Part shown: in pieces, positions 8,470 through 16,384 of the stretch | Layout of the letters: the number at the start of each line of letters is the position of its first letter | How positions within the stretch are numbered: position 1 is the first letter of the stretch | Assembly: GCF_021390435.2 (NCBI RefSeq) | Contig: NZ_JAJVCN010000001.1 | Coordinates: forward strand, 3,844,001 to 3,908,000 | DNA length: 64,000 nucleotides | Origin: Kibdelosporangium philippinense | GTDB taxonomy: Bacteria > Actinomycetota > Actinomycetes > Mycobacteriales > Pseudonocardiaceae | Direction: 5' to 3' | Position numbers and translations under genes: made by a program | The notes under the pieces: model-generated | What the model saw: only the letters and a program-made list of their open reading frames with translations | What the model was told of the DNA's origin: nothing | The model's database searches: none

Positions 8470-9158
8470 CTAGGCCGCGGGCTCGACCTCCCAGGCTCGC
8501 CGCAACCGGGCGACCGCCCGGCGAACGACCTGGCGCACGCCCTCCTGGCTGACACCCGACTGGTCGCCGATCCGCCGCAGGGTCCACTGGCTGCCGTCTA
8601 GCAGACCGAATCGCATCCGGATCGCGGCGGCTTCCTGCCGTGGCAGCGCACCGACCCGTGCCCGTAGATCGGCCGTGAACTCGCGGTGCTCGATGTCCTC
8701 GAACGCTGCGATGGCCGCGCTGTCCTCCACGAAGTCGCCGAGCGTGCTGCCCGCACCGTCACCGATCGGGGTGTCGAGGCTGACTGCGTCGTCCCGGCTC
8801 CGCAACAAGTCCGCGGCTCGGCGGACCGATACTCCGGTGATGTCGGCCAGTTCGGCGACGGTCAGCTCCTGCCCGTCCCGTGTTCGCGCTGCCCGGTCGA
8901 GCATCGCGAGCGTCTCCTCGGCGTGTGAGGGCAGTCTGATGATGCGCCCCTGACTGGCGATACCACGCCGGATCGTTTGCTTGATCCACCACATCGCGTA
9001 GGTGGAGAACCGGAATCCACTCTTGTAGTCGAACTTCTCCACCGCGTGGATCAGCCCGAGGTTGCCTTCCTGGATCAGATCGAGCAGCGGCAGCCGTGGT
9101 CCGATCCACGCCCGCGCCGCGCGACGACCAGCCGCAGGTTGGCCTCGATCATCCGGAT
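8470..9158 (-). pseudogene. Sigma-70 family factor remnant (regions 2-4), frameshifted and lacking N-terminus
   Basis: The intact 190-residue frame (8470-9042) starts within sigma region 2: KFDYKSGFRFSTYAMWWIKQ is the region 2.3-2.4 signature of HrdB/SigA-like factors. Region 3 and region 4 (RRIGDQSGVSQEGVRQVVRRA, a helix-turn-helix) follow. Upstream the homology continues as LPLLDLIQEGNLGLIHAVE, and in another frame as MIEANLRLVVA. One added base near 9118-9121 would restore VVALARAWIGPRLPLLDL. Homology then stops abruptly at about 9158, where a NarH-like C-terminus begins. Regions 1 and 2.1 are missing. It is probably a dead gene, although the 190-residue part could in principle be translated from the internal ATG. 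A sequencing error could explain the frameshift but not the missing N-terminus. Confidence 0.72.
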
Positions 9159-9423
9159 CCGCGCTCGACGTCGAGACTGCATCCGGTGCCCAACGATTCG
9201 AACTCCGCGGCCGTTTCCCGGTGTGCGGCCGGGATGACGTATCGCTCGTCGTACTTCGCGATCGCCAGCAGCCGGTACAGCGACTCGACGTCCGTTCCGG
9301 ACATCCCGGTCGCGGCGAGCAGGTCGTTCGCGACCGGGCCGTCCAGTGTCCTGGCCCGCATGTACCCGCGCATCGCCGACAGCTTCATCAACACGCCCGC
9401 GACGATCTCGGTGTCTCCCGCGC
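9149..9423 (-). pseudogene. narH: Respiratory nitrate reductase beta subunit (NarH) C-terminal fragment
   Basis: The minus-strand frame reads KLSAMRGYMR near its start, then SLYRLLAIAKYDERYVIP followed by AHRETAAEFESLGTGCSLD. This resembles the extreme C-terminus of NarH, which in actinobacteria carries 'MYRLLAIAKYDERYVIPTAH' and 'CSLD'. No iron-sulfur cluster part of NarH is present. The 5' side fuses directly to MgtC-like sequence and the 3' side runs into the sigma-factor remnant, so this is a deletion scar and not a gene. Nitrate reductase genes (narX) belong to the DosR regulon in M. tuberculosis, which fits the surroundings. The identification is from remembered family sequence and should be confirmed by alignment. 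Confidence 0.6.
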
Positions 9424-9696
9424 GATCTCTGTCGTGGCACCGATATCTGCGTGCTCGCTATGCGCACCTTGCACGTACCAAGCCACCACGAGTGCTGCCA
9501 CGGCGGCGAGACCGACCCCCAAGGCAACCGGTGACAACGCGGCTGCGACACCACCAGCCAACGCGGTCAATGGAAACGTCCGCGAACCCGCTGGACGAAC
9601 ACGATCCGCAGCAGTGTCGTGCTCCCGTTCGAGCCCGAACAGCAGCCCGATCGCGAGTGCTGTGGCCAGGTGAGCCAACGCTGTCGCGGTGTCCAT
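9388..9696 (-). pseudogene. MgtC/SapB-family (DUF4010-like) membrane protein, N-terminal fragment
   Basis: An open frame of 102 residues starts MDTATALAHLATALAIGLLFGLERE; GLLFGLERE and RPAGSRTFPLTALAG are typical of MgtC/SapB-like proteins. Two hydrophobic helices follow, then the block GATTEIA, after which family homology ends at about 9424 and the frame reads out-of-register NarH sequence. The intact protein would have several more membrane segments. The fragment lies 5 bp downstream of the metallo-beta-lactamase gene stop on the same strand, so it may still be transcribed. Confidence 0.6.
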
Positions 9697-9701
9697 GGCC
9701 G

Positions 9702-11096
9702 CTACACCAGAACCCGTTCACCGTCACGCGGCACCACTGCGCACCAGCCGTACTCGCTGTGCAGTCGTTCGGCAAGAGATACGGATGCTTCGGGTTCGCC
9801 ATGTACCAAGTACGTCACTGACGGCTCCGGACTGTTTACCGCCCACTCGACCAGTTCGTCCTTGTCGGCGTGCGCGCTGAAGGCGTCCACCACGACGACC
9901 TCGGTCTTGACCGGGACGTACCGGCCGTGGATCTTGATCTCCCGCGCCCCGTCGGCCAGGCTACGTGCCCGGGTCCCCGCCGCGGCGTATCCGACGATCA
10001 GCACGGTGTTTTCCCGGTGGGGCAGCATCGATTCCAGGTGGTGCACCACGCGGCCGCCGGTGGCCATCCCGGACGCCGAGATGATGATCGACGGCCTGCC
10101 CGGCCGGTTGATCCGCATGGATTCCTCTGCGGTGCGCAGTTCCGCCAGCCTGCCGGGATCGAACGGATCGTCCATCTCGGACAGTTCGGGCCGGATCTCC
10201 GGCCATTTCTTGGCCACGGCCTGCCGGTACACCCGCAAGGACTCGAGCCCCATCGGGCTGTCGACGAACACCGGCAAGGCCGGAATGCGTCCCTGGCGGA
10301 CCAACTCGGCCAACTCGACCAGGATGACCTCAGTACGGTCGACTGCGAACGCGGGGATGAGCACACTGCCGCCCCGCTCGACTGTCCGGCAGATCGTCTC
10401 CGCCAGCGCGGCTGACGCCTGCTCGTCGTCATGCGAGCGGTCACCGTAGGTGGACTCCAGCAACAGTACATCGCACGCCGGACGGGGCTGCGGCGGCAAC
10501 AGAACGCGGTGTACGGGCCGCCCCATGTCCCCGCTGACCACCACGTCGCGGCGAACGTTGCCGGTAGTGAGTGTGAGGCGTGCCCATGCGGATCCGAGGA
10601 TATGGCCCGCGCGACCGAACTCCAGCTCTATCCCTTCAGCGACCGACCGGCGCACACCATGATCAAGCGGACGGAACAGCTGCACGGTCCGGCCTACGTC
10701 ATCCGAGTCGTACAACGGCAGCGCGGGGTGGTGCTTCGACCAACCGCCCGCGTTCGCGAGCGCCGCGTCCTCCATCATCAGGTGTGCGCTGTCCGCGAGG
10801 ACGATCCTGGCCAAATCCACCGTGCCGTGGGTCGCGTAGATCGGGCCGCGCCACCCGTTTCGGACCAGTACAGGCAGGTAGCCGCAGTGGTCGAGGTGCG
10901 CGTGCGTCAGCACGACGACGTCAAGCCGGTCCAAATCCAGGGGTGGCGGCCGCCAGTTGCGCCGCCGCAACGGCGCGAGCCCTTGGAACAGGCCGCAATC
11001 GACCAGAACGCTCGACACACCGACCTCGACGAGGAACTTGCTGCCGGTCACGGTCGCGGTGCCGCCAAGGAAGGTGATCGCGGGAGGTGATGTCAT
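9702..11096 (-). CDS. Beta-CASP metallo-beta-lactamase-fold RNase-like hydrolase
   Basis: 464 residues. The metal-binding motif LTHAHLDHCGYLPVLVRNG (HxHxDH) lies near residue 65. Later come LLLESTYGDRSHDD, GRAGHILGSAWARL, SGDMGRP, ISASGMATGGRVVHHLE and the C-terminal DAFSAHADKDEL. These are the MBL plus beta-CASP plus RMMBL architecture of RNA-processing nucleases (CPSF73/YSH1-like, also called exonucleases of the beta-lactamase fold). It probably cleaves RNA in the cytoplasm with two zinc ions. Its 5' region is shared divergently with a flavin split-barrel gene and holds several DosR-like boxes. Family members sit in stress-regulated loci with USPs in many actinobacteria. Confidence 0.9.
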   Translation of the reverse strand: MTSPPAITFLGGTATVTGSKFLVEVGVSSVLVDCGLFQGLAPLRRRNWRPPPLDLDRLDVVVLTHAHLDHCGYLPVLVRNGWRGPIYATHGTVDLARIVLADSAHLMMEDAALANAGGWSKHHPALPLYDSDDVGRTVQLFRPLDHGVRRSVAEGIELEFGRAGHILGSAWARLTLTTGNVRRDVVVSGDMGRPVHRVLLPPQPRPACDVLLLESTYGDRSHDDEQASAALAETICRTVERGGSVLIPAFAVDRTEVILVELAELVRQGRIPALPVFVDSPMGLESLRVYRQAVAKKWPEIRPELSEMDDPFDPGRLAELRTAEESMRINRPGRPSIIISASGMATGGRVVHHLESMLPHRENTVLIVGYAAAGTRARSLADGAREIKIHGRYVPVKTEVVVVDAFSAHADKDELVEWAVNSPEPSVTYLVHGEPEASVSLAERLHSEYGWCAVVPRDGERVLV

Positions 11097-11131
11097 CTCT
11101 GAATCCTGGGTGCCGAGTGATCACCGCGGGC

Positions 11132-11147
11132 AGGGGCTTTGGACCGG
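11132..11147. promoter_or_regulatory. DosR-box-like operator
   Basis: AGGGGCTTTGGACCGG, first of three matches to the window-wide motif between the divergent MBL hydrolase (start 11096) and the flavin split-barrel gene (start 11279). It is 36 bp from the hydrolase start. Confidence 0.45.
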
Positions 11148-11154
11148 ACCATGT

Positions 11155-11170
11155 AAGGCCGTTGGCCCCC
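11155..11170. promoter_or_regulatory. DosR-box-like operator
   Basis: AAGGCCGTTGGCCCCC, second match in the same divergent region; the GGCC...GGCC half-sites are conserved and the centre differs from CTTTCG. Confidence 0.4.
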
Positions 11171-11195
11171 TTGCGGCCACTCGGCGTGCCGACGC

Positions 11196-11210
11196 GGGAC
11201 TTCCGCCCCT
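11196..11210. promoter_or_regulatory. DosR-box-like operator close to the mycobacterial consensus
   Basis: GGGACTTCCGCCCCT begins with the GGGACTT half-site of the mycobacterial DosR box and lies 69 bp upstream of the ATG at 11279, a usual distance for this activator. Confidence 0.55.
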
Positions 11211-11278
11211 ATGTGCCCGAAAGCAGGGCCACGCATCCTGGCCCGAAGCGGCAACACGTTTCCCGGCTGGAGCAGACG

Positions 11279-11710
11279 ATGGCAGTGCGACGAGAACTCG
11301 AGACTTTGAACCGGCAGCAATGCCTGGACCTGCTGCACACTGTGCGTGTTGGGCGCCTGGTGTTCACCGAGGACGCCTTGCCCGCTGTCCAGCCGGTCAA
11401 CTTCCGTCTGTACCAGGACTACATCGTCATCCGGGTGGCGGGTGGCGGAAAACTGCGCGCCGCCACCGGAAATGCCGTGGTGGCCTTCCAGGCCGACGAA
11501 CTGGACCCGGACCTGCGCGAAGGGTGGAGTGTGACCGTTGTCGGCCATGCGAACCTGATCCTCGACACGGACGAACTCGTTGAGCTGTCGGGAATCTGGT
11601 TGCAGCCGTGGGTGAGCGGCCGACGTGACCACTTCATCCGGATCGAGGCCGAGAAAGTGACTGGACGGCGGCTCTACACCGAAGCCGCCGTCCAGTCACA
11701 GACCGCTTGA
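11279..11710 (+). CDS. Pyridoxamine 5'-phosphate oxidase-like flavin split-barrel protein
   Basis: 143 residues from the ATG at 11279 (GGAGCAG upstream); the frame stays open further upstream, but that stretch carries the operators. Blocks LLHTVRVGRLVFTEDALPAVQPVNF, VVAFQADELD and GWSVTVVGHA fit the PPOX/FMN-binding split barrel, and HFIRIEAEKVTGRRL is the usual family end. It is a close relative of the gene at 20264-20677. Mycobacterial members (Rv3129-like) are DosR-induced; some bind F420 or heme. The substrate cannot be read from sequence. It converges with the CBS-BON gene with no spacer. Confidence 0.85.
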   Translation: MAVRRELETLNRQQCLDLLHTVRVGRLVFTEDALPAVQPVNFRLYQDYIVIRVAGGGKLRAATGNAVVAFQADELDPDLREGWSVTVVGHANLILDTDELVELSGIWLQPWVSGRRDHFIRIEAEKVTGRRLYTEAAVQSQTA

Positions 11711-12382
11711 TCACAGGCGCGTGCGCTCGGGCATATCGTTCCACGCGTAGCTCATCCGGTTGCGGACCTCGATCACGCCGGGGATCTTGGGGACCAAGCG
11801 ACTGGCGATCTCGACCTCGCACCTGCGCTCCAGCCGGCCGAGCATGGTCACCACGCCGTCCTCGACCGTGACCGACATCGACTTCGGATCTGCCCAGAGG
11901 GTGCGAACCAGGATCTCCTGCACGATCTCCTGCTGGATGTCCTGGTCCGACCGACGGAAGACACTCAGCAGATCGCGGCGCGACACGACACCGACCAGTT
12001 TATGATCGTCCACAACGAACAATCGGCGGACACCACGCCGAGCGAGTTCCCGCGCCGCGACCGCGAGCGTCTCCTCGGGCGAAATGGTGAACACCGGGGC
12101 GCTCATCAAGTCCTTCGCCTGCAGAGCGACTGCTTTTCTTTGCCGCACGTGGGTCTGCTTGCTCGTGAACAGGTGGTGCTCCGGCTCTGTGCCGTCACTC
12201 TCCTGCTTGTGCAGCAGGTCGGCTTCGGACACGACGCCAAGCGGGAAGCCGTCCTTCGCGAGGACAGCGACCGCGCTGATCTGTTTGCTCGCCAACAGGT
12301 TGACGATTTCCTTGAACTCGGTCTCCGGTGTGACGGTGACCGGATCCTTCGTCATCACGCTTGCGACAGTGGGATTGTGCAT
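11711..12382 (-). CDS. CBS-pair plus BON domain protein
   Basis: 223 residues. The first CBS motif is about residues 7-65 (VASVMTKDPVTVTPE...GVVSEADLLHKQ). The second is about 88-150 (DLMSAPVFTISPEETL...LVGVVSRRDLLSVFRR). A C-terminal BON domain (about 158-215: VTVEDGVVTMLGRLERRCEVEIASRLV) may bind membrane lipid or act as a sensor module. CBS pairs bind adenosine nucleotides; the Hrp1 family of the DosR regulon is the nearest functional parallel. A DosR-like box lies 57 bp upstream (12439-12454), between this start and the stop of the upstream dehydrogenase. Confidence 0.9.
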   Translation of the reverse strand: MHNPTVASVMTKDPVTVTPETEFKEIVNLLASKQISAVAVLAKDGFPLGVVSEADLLHKQESDGTEPEHHLFTSKQTHVRQRKAVALQAKDLMSAPVFTISPEETLAVAARELARRGVRRLFVVDDHKLVGVVSRRDLLSVFRRSDQDIQQEIVQEILVRTLWADPKSMSVTVEDGVVTMLGRLERRCEVEIASRLVPKIPGVIEVRNRMSYAWNDMPERTRL

Positions 12383-12438
12383 CGAATCCTCCTCTACGAA
12401 TGCGATCCCACTGTTGCCTCAGACTTTCCGGTGTCGAT

Positions 12439-12454
12439 AGGGGCCAAAGGCCTG
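12439..12454. promoter_or_regulatory. DosR-box-like operator upstream of CBS-BON gene
   Basis: AGGGGCCAAAGGCCTG; on the minus strand CAGGCCTTTGGCCCCT. It lies 57 bp upstream of the start at 12382 in the gap after the dehydrogenase gene. Confidence 0.5.
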
Positions 12455-12459
12455 GCACA

Positions 12460-13455
12460 TCAGGGCACCAGGACGGCCGCGCCGTTCACCTTGTCCATGG
12501 CGAGGTCAGTCAGCGCTTGGCCAGCCTTGTCCAATGAGTACGGGGTTGTGGTCACCTCGAGGTGGTGTTCGGCGGCGAATCGCAGGAATGCCCGGCCGTC
12601 GTCGCGGGTATTGGCGGTGACACTGCGGATCTGCCGCTCCTGGAAGAGGTGTTGCTGGTAGTTCATCCGAGGGATGTCGCTCAGGTGGATACCCGCGATC
12701 GCCAGTGTTCCTCCCCTGTCCAGCGCCGCCATCGCGGGCAGCACCAGGTCACCGACCGGGGCGAACAGGATCGCCGCGTCGAGTGGCTCTGGCGGGGCGT
12801 CCGCGGCAGCACCTGCCGACGCGGCACCGAGTCGCAGGGCGAGTTCGCGAGCGGCGGCGCTGCGGGTGAGGACGTGCACGACAGCGCCCTCGGCGAGCGC
12901 GACCTGGGCGGCGAGATGGGCGCTGGCGCCGAATCCGTAGATACCAAGCCGTCCGCCTGGCGGCAGGTCCGCTCGGCGCAACGCGCGGTAGCCGATGATG
13001 CCCGCGCAAAGCATCGGCGCGAGCTCCTCATTGGAGTATCCGTCCGGTAGCCGATAGGCGTAATCGGCGGGAACGGTGGCGTAGTCGGCATATCCCCCGT
13101 CGGCGTCCCAGCCGGTGTACCGAGAGTCTGGGCAGAGATTCTCCGCTCCGCGCACGCAATACGTGCAATGGCCACACGTCTGGCGCAGCCAGGCGATGCC
13201 GACCCGGTCACCTGGCTGGAAGTCGCCTGCCGCGGTCACGACCTCGCCGACGATTTCGTGTCCAGGCACGACTTGTTGTCGATGCACCGGCAGGTCTCCT
13301 TCAGCCACGTGCAGATCCGTCCGGCACACGCCGCAGGCCAGCACGCGCACCAGCAGTTCGCCGTCGCGGGGAACCGGGATCGGTTCCACCCCTTGGCTTG
13401 CCGGGCCGTCCGCGATCGGTCCCGGCCGCGTGACACGCCAGACGCGTGAATCCAT
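12460..13455 (-). CDS. Zinc-dependent alcohol dehydrogenase (MDR family)
   Basis: 331 residues. Catalytic-zinc ligands are in CGVCRTDLHVAEGD and VVPGHEIVGEV; the structural-zinc cysteines are CGHCTYCVRGAENLC. The cofactor loop appears as LGIYGFGASAHLAAQVA, with a variant glycine pattern. It oxidises alcohols or reduces aldehydes with NAD(P). In this setting it may act as a fermentative acetaldehyde or long-chain aldehyde reductase, but substrate specificity is not visible. The start codon at 13455 is preceded by GAAAGGAC. It is divergent from the sensor kinase gene. Confidence 0.92.
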   Translation of the reverse strand: MDSRVWRVTRPGPIADGPASQGVEPIPVPRDGELLVRVLACGVCRTDLHVAEGDLPVHRQQVVPGHEIVGEVVTAAGDFQPGDRVGIAWLRQTCGHCTYCVRGAENLCPDSRYTGWDADGGYADYATVPADYAYRLPDGYSNEELAPMLCAGIIGYRALRRADLPPGGRLGIYGFGASAHLAAQVALAEGAVVHVLTRSAAARELALRLGAASAGAAADAPPEPLDAAILFAPVGDLVLPAMAALDRGGTLAIAGIHLSDIPRMNYQQHLFQERQIRSVTANTRDDGRAFLRFAAEHHLEVTTTPYSLDKAGQALTDLAMDKVNGAAVLVP

Positions 13456-13613
13456 ACAGATCGTCCTTTCGGGTCGGCCAGCACGCGTTCAGTGCTGGGC
13501 ACGGCGATGAACACCACGTCACCACAAAGTCCAGTGGGTCGCCAACCGTCCCGGTGGGCGATAGCCTCGCCGGAGGCGAGGTATATCCCGGCCCGAACAA
13601 GGTGAGGCGGCGA

Positions 13614-15350
13614 GTGAGCGACGGACCTGGTGATCGGGCGTTGCCCGATCTGAAGCAGCTGCGGCTGGACACGCTGCTGCGGGAGCTGATGGACCGGGCG
13701 GCCGAGGTGCTCGAGTCCCAGGACCGGATCCACCGGCTGCTCGACGCGGTGGTCTCGGTGGCCAGCGACCTGTCGTTGCCCGACGTGCTGCGCCGGATCG
13801 TCCAGTCGTCCATCGACCTGGTGGGCGCGCGGTACGCGGCGATGGGCGTGCTGGCCCCGGAAGGCACCAGTCTGCAGGAGTTCATCTACATCGGTATCGA
13901 CGACCAGCAGCGGGAACTGATCGGCGATCTGCCGCACGGCAAGGGAATCCTCGGTCTGCTGATCAACCACCCGGAACCGATCCGGATGCCGGATTTGCAC
14001 GAGCATCCGCAATCGTACGGTTTTCCGCCCAACCACCCGCCGATGCGGTCCTTCCTCGGCGTGCCGGTACGCGTGCGTGGCGCGGTGTTCGGAAACCTTT
14101 ACCTGACTGAGAAAAAGGGCAGCCACGAGTTCACCGAACAAGACGAGACCGTGGTCATCGCGCTGGCCGCGGCCGCGGGTATCGCGATCGAGAACGCGCG
14201 TCTGTTCGCGCAAAGCCAGCAGCGGGAAGCGTGGCTTCGTGCCTCCAATGAACTCAACAGCGCACTGCTGTCCGGGCAGACCACGTCCGGCGCGCTCAAG
14301 CTGGTCGCCGAGCGGGCTGTGGAGGTCTCCGGTGCCCCATTCGCGGCGATCTTGCTGCCGGATGGCGACGGCGAGCAGCTCACGTTCGAAGAAGTGGTCG
14401 TCAACGCCGGTGCCGCCGACCTGGCCGGTCAGCACATCGCGATCCGGGGCAGTGAGCTCGGCGAGGTGTACGCCACGGGTGAGCCACGCATCGTGCACAA
14501 CTTGGCCGCCACGGACTGGGCGGTCGAAGCCACACACGTCTTCAAGTACCTAGGTTCGACAGTTCTCGTGCCACTGGCGGCCGGTCAGAACGTGCTTGGT
14601 GTCCTCGTCATCGCCAATGGGCGTGGCCAGACCCCATACCGGGACGGCGACCTGCAGATGGTGCAGACGTTCGCCGGGCACGCGGCGCTGGCCATCGAGT
14701 ACGTCAGGGCGCAGGAGGACCGCCAGCGGCTGGCGGTGTTCGAGGACCGGGACCGGATCGCCCGTGACCTGCACGACCAGGTCATCCAGCGGCTGTTCGC
14801 GATCGGCCTTGGCCTGCAGGGCCTGTCCAAGCTGGTGGTCAAACCCGAGGTCGGCCGCCGGGTGGCCGGTTTCGTGGAGGAGATCGACCAGACCATCCGG
14901 GAGATCCGCCGCAGCATCTTCTCCCTGCAGGAAGAACCCGGCGCCGGGCCGGTCAGCCTGCGCGGCGAGCTGCTGCGGGTGATCCAGGACGGCGCCAACG
15001 CACTGGGTTTCGAGCCGACGGTGAACATGGACGGCCCGCTCGACAGCCTCGTTCCCGACGACCTGCGTCCCGACGTGCTGGCCACTCTGCGGGAGACGCT
15101 GTCCAACGCCGCACGGCACGCCGACGCCAACACGGTCCTGATCACGGTGAATGTCGACCGGCAAGGCAAAGGCCTCAAGCTGGCGGTCCGCGACGACGGC
15201 AAAGGCATCCCGAAAGACCTCGAACGGCAGAGCGGACTGGCCAACATTGCCGAACGAGCCAGCCGCTGGCACGGCACGTGTGACATCGAGACCGCGACGG
15301 GCAGCGGGACCACCATCACGTGGGAAGTCCCGCTGCCGACGAATGACTAA
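13614..15350 (+). CDS. devS: DevS/DosS-like GAF heme sensor histidine kinase
   Basis: 578 residues from the GTG at 13614 (AAGGTGAGG upstream), the same length I recall for M. tuberculosis DevS. Upstream in-frame starts are less well placed. GAF-A (about 60-200) contains GFPPNHPPMRSFLGVPVRVRG; the His in NHPPMR aligns with the proximal heme ligand of DevS. GAF-B covers about 225-375. The HisKA_3 site is DRIARDLHDQVIQRLFAIGL with the phospho-accepting His, and an HATPase ends the protein (NAARHADAN, DDGKGIP, GSGTTITWEVPL). It should sense O2, NO or CO or redox state and phosphorylate a NarL-type regulator. No intact regulator is adjacent; only a DevR C-terminal fragment survives at 17514. A 7-bp-stem hairpin (13565-13581) precedes the start. 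Confidence 0.93.
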   Translation: MSDGPGDRALPDLKQLRLDTLLRELMDRAAEVLESQDRIHRLLDAVVSVASDLSLPDVLRRIVQSSIDLVGARYAAMGVLAPEGTSLQEFIYIGIDDQQRELIGDLPHGKGILGLLINHPEPIRMPDLHEHPQSYGFPPNHPPMRSFLGVPVRVRGAVFGNLYLTEKKGSHEFTEQDETVVIALAAAAGIAIENARLFAQSQQREAWLRASNELNSALLSGQTTSGALKLVAERAVEVSGAPFAAILLPDGDGEQLTFEEVVVNAGAADLAGQHIAIRGSELGEVYATGEPRIVHNLAATDWAVEATHVFKYLGSTVLVPLAAGQNVLGVLVIANGRGQTPYRDGDLQMVQTFAGHAALAIEYVRAQEDRQRLAVFEDRDRIARDLHDQVIQRLFAIGLGLQGLSKLVVKPEVGRRVAGFVEEIDQTIREIRRSIFSLQEEPGAGPVSLRGELLRVIQDGANALGFEPTVNMDGPLDSLVPDDLRPDVLATLRETLSNAARHADANTVLITVNVDRQGKGLKLAVRDDGKGIPKDLERQSGLANIAERASRWHGTCDIETATGSGTTITWEVPLPTND

Positions 15351-15352
15351 GA

Positions 15353-15507
15353 GGCTCCGGCAATTGAGTCTTGGAATAGCGAGTCGGGTCCGAGGTGGAT
15401 GCATCGGTGTTTGGTGGGGCCTGGACTGGACCGTCCCGGTCCAGTCCCACCGGGCAGCGAGGCGCCGCCTCGGCCCGATCTCGTCCATACGCTCAATTGC
15501 CGGAGCC
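15353..15507. mobile_element. MITE-like element, copy 1
   Basis: 155 bp bounded by perfect 16-bp inverted repeats, GGCTCCGGCAATTGAG (15353-15368) and CTCAATTGCCGGAGCC (15492-15507). It contains no gene. An internal hairpin has 11-bp arms (GGACTGGACCG at 15423 and CGGTCCAGTCC at 15437). It shares the terminal repeat and internal blocks (TTGGAATAGCGAGTC, GGATGCATCGGTG, CCGATCTCG) with the copy at 17391-17507. TA dinucleotides flank it, as expected for a Tc1/mariner or IS630-mobilised element. It fills the gap between convergent devS and a USP gene exactly. Confidence 0.7.
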
Positions 15508-15508
15508 T

Positions 15509-16372
15509 TTAAGGCCGGACCACCGCGACCGGGCAGGGCGCGTGATGCAGCAACGCCTGGCTGGTCGACCCGAGCAGCAGGCCGGTGAGTCCGCCGCGGC
15601 CGCGTGAACCGACCACCACCAGCTGGGCGTCCCCGGCCTGTTCGAGCAGGCTGTGCGCGGGCCGGTCCTGGGCGACGATCCGGTCGACGTTCACATCCGG
15701 GTACTTCTCCTGCCAACCGGCCAGCCGCTCGCTGAGCACCTCGAGTTCCCTGGCCTGGATCTCCGGCCACTCGAAGGCGTGCGGCACCATCGCGAAAGCC
15801 GACGCCGGCAGCATGTCGCTCCAGGCGTGCACCGCGACCAGCGAAGCACCCAGCCGAGCAGCCTGCTCGTAGGCGAACCCGATGGCGGCCTCGCTGGCGG
15901 GCGAGCCGTCGACGCCGACCACGATCGGCTTGCCAGTGCGGTCCGTCTCCTCACCACGGACCACGACGACAGGACACACGCCGCGCTGAGCGACCTTGGT
16001 AGCAACGGACCCGACCAGCAGGCCCGTGAACCCGCCCAACCCGCGTGAGCCGAGCACCATCAGCTGCGCTGTCGCGGACTCTTCGAGCAACGCGCTCGCG
16101 GCATCGCCATGCTCGAGGATCCGCGACACTTCGACCTCTGGGGCCGTCTCGGTCGCGATCTGGGACGCCGACCGCAACCACTCACGGCCTTCGTCAGCCA
16201 GGACGTCGGACACCGACTTCGGCAACGTCACCGGGGTGTACTGCGAGACCACCATGCACGCGTGGACGAGCCGGAGCGGCGCTTTGCGAGAGGCAGCCTC
16301 TTCAGCGGCCCAGCGGACCGCGTGCTGCGCGGAGTCGGAGCCGTCGATTCCGACGACAATGGGCTTGGTCAT
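15509..16372 (-). CDS. Tandem universal stress protein
   Basis: 287 residues with two complete UspA domains. Each has VGIDGS/VGVDGS strands and an ATP-binding glycine loop (GSRGLGGFTGLLVGS near residue 120 and GSRGRGGLTGLLLGS near 265). It begins MTKPIVVGIDGSDSA. It is the second gene after another tandem USP (16385-17275), 12 bp apart, and probably co-transcribed from the promoter near 17365-17386. Its stop codon abuts the MITE-like element. It is the typical ATP-binding USP of the DosR regulon. Confidence 0.92.
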   Translation of the reverse strand: MTKPIVVGIDGSDSAQHAVRWAAEEAASRKAPLRLVHACMVVSQYTPVTLPKSVSDVLADEGREWLRSASQIATETAPEVEVSRILEHGDAASALLEESATAQLMVLGSRGLGGFTGLLVGSVATKVAQRGVCPVVVVRGEETDRTGKPIVVGVDGSPASEAAIGFAYEQAARLGASLVAVHAWSDMLPASAFAMVPHAFEWPEIQARELEVLSERLAGWQEKYPDVNVDRIVAQDRPAHSLLEQAGDAQLVVVGSRGRGGLTGLLLGSTSQALLHHAPCPVAVVRP

Positions 16373-16384
16373 GGAGATTCTCCT

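Noticed and set aside
13456..13613. Possible DosR-like box in the gap between the dehydrogenase and devS (GTCCTTTCGGGTC near the dehydrogenase start)
   Set aside because: It overlaps the ribosome-binding site of the dehydrogenase and lacks the GGCCC right half, so the resemblance is probably chance.
15351..15510. MITE-like copy 1 as a simple terminator between devS and the USP gene
   Set aside because: The terminal arms are 123 bp apart and the same arms and internal blocks recur at 17391-17507, which favours a mobile or structured element.
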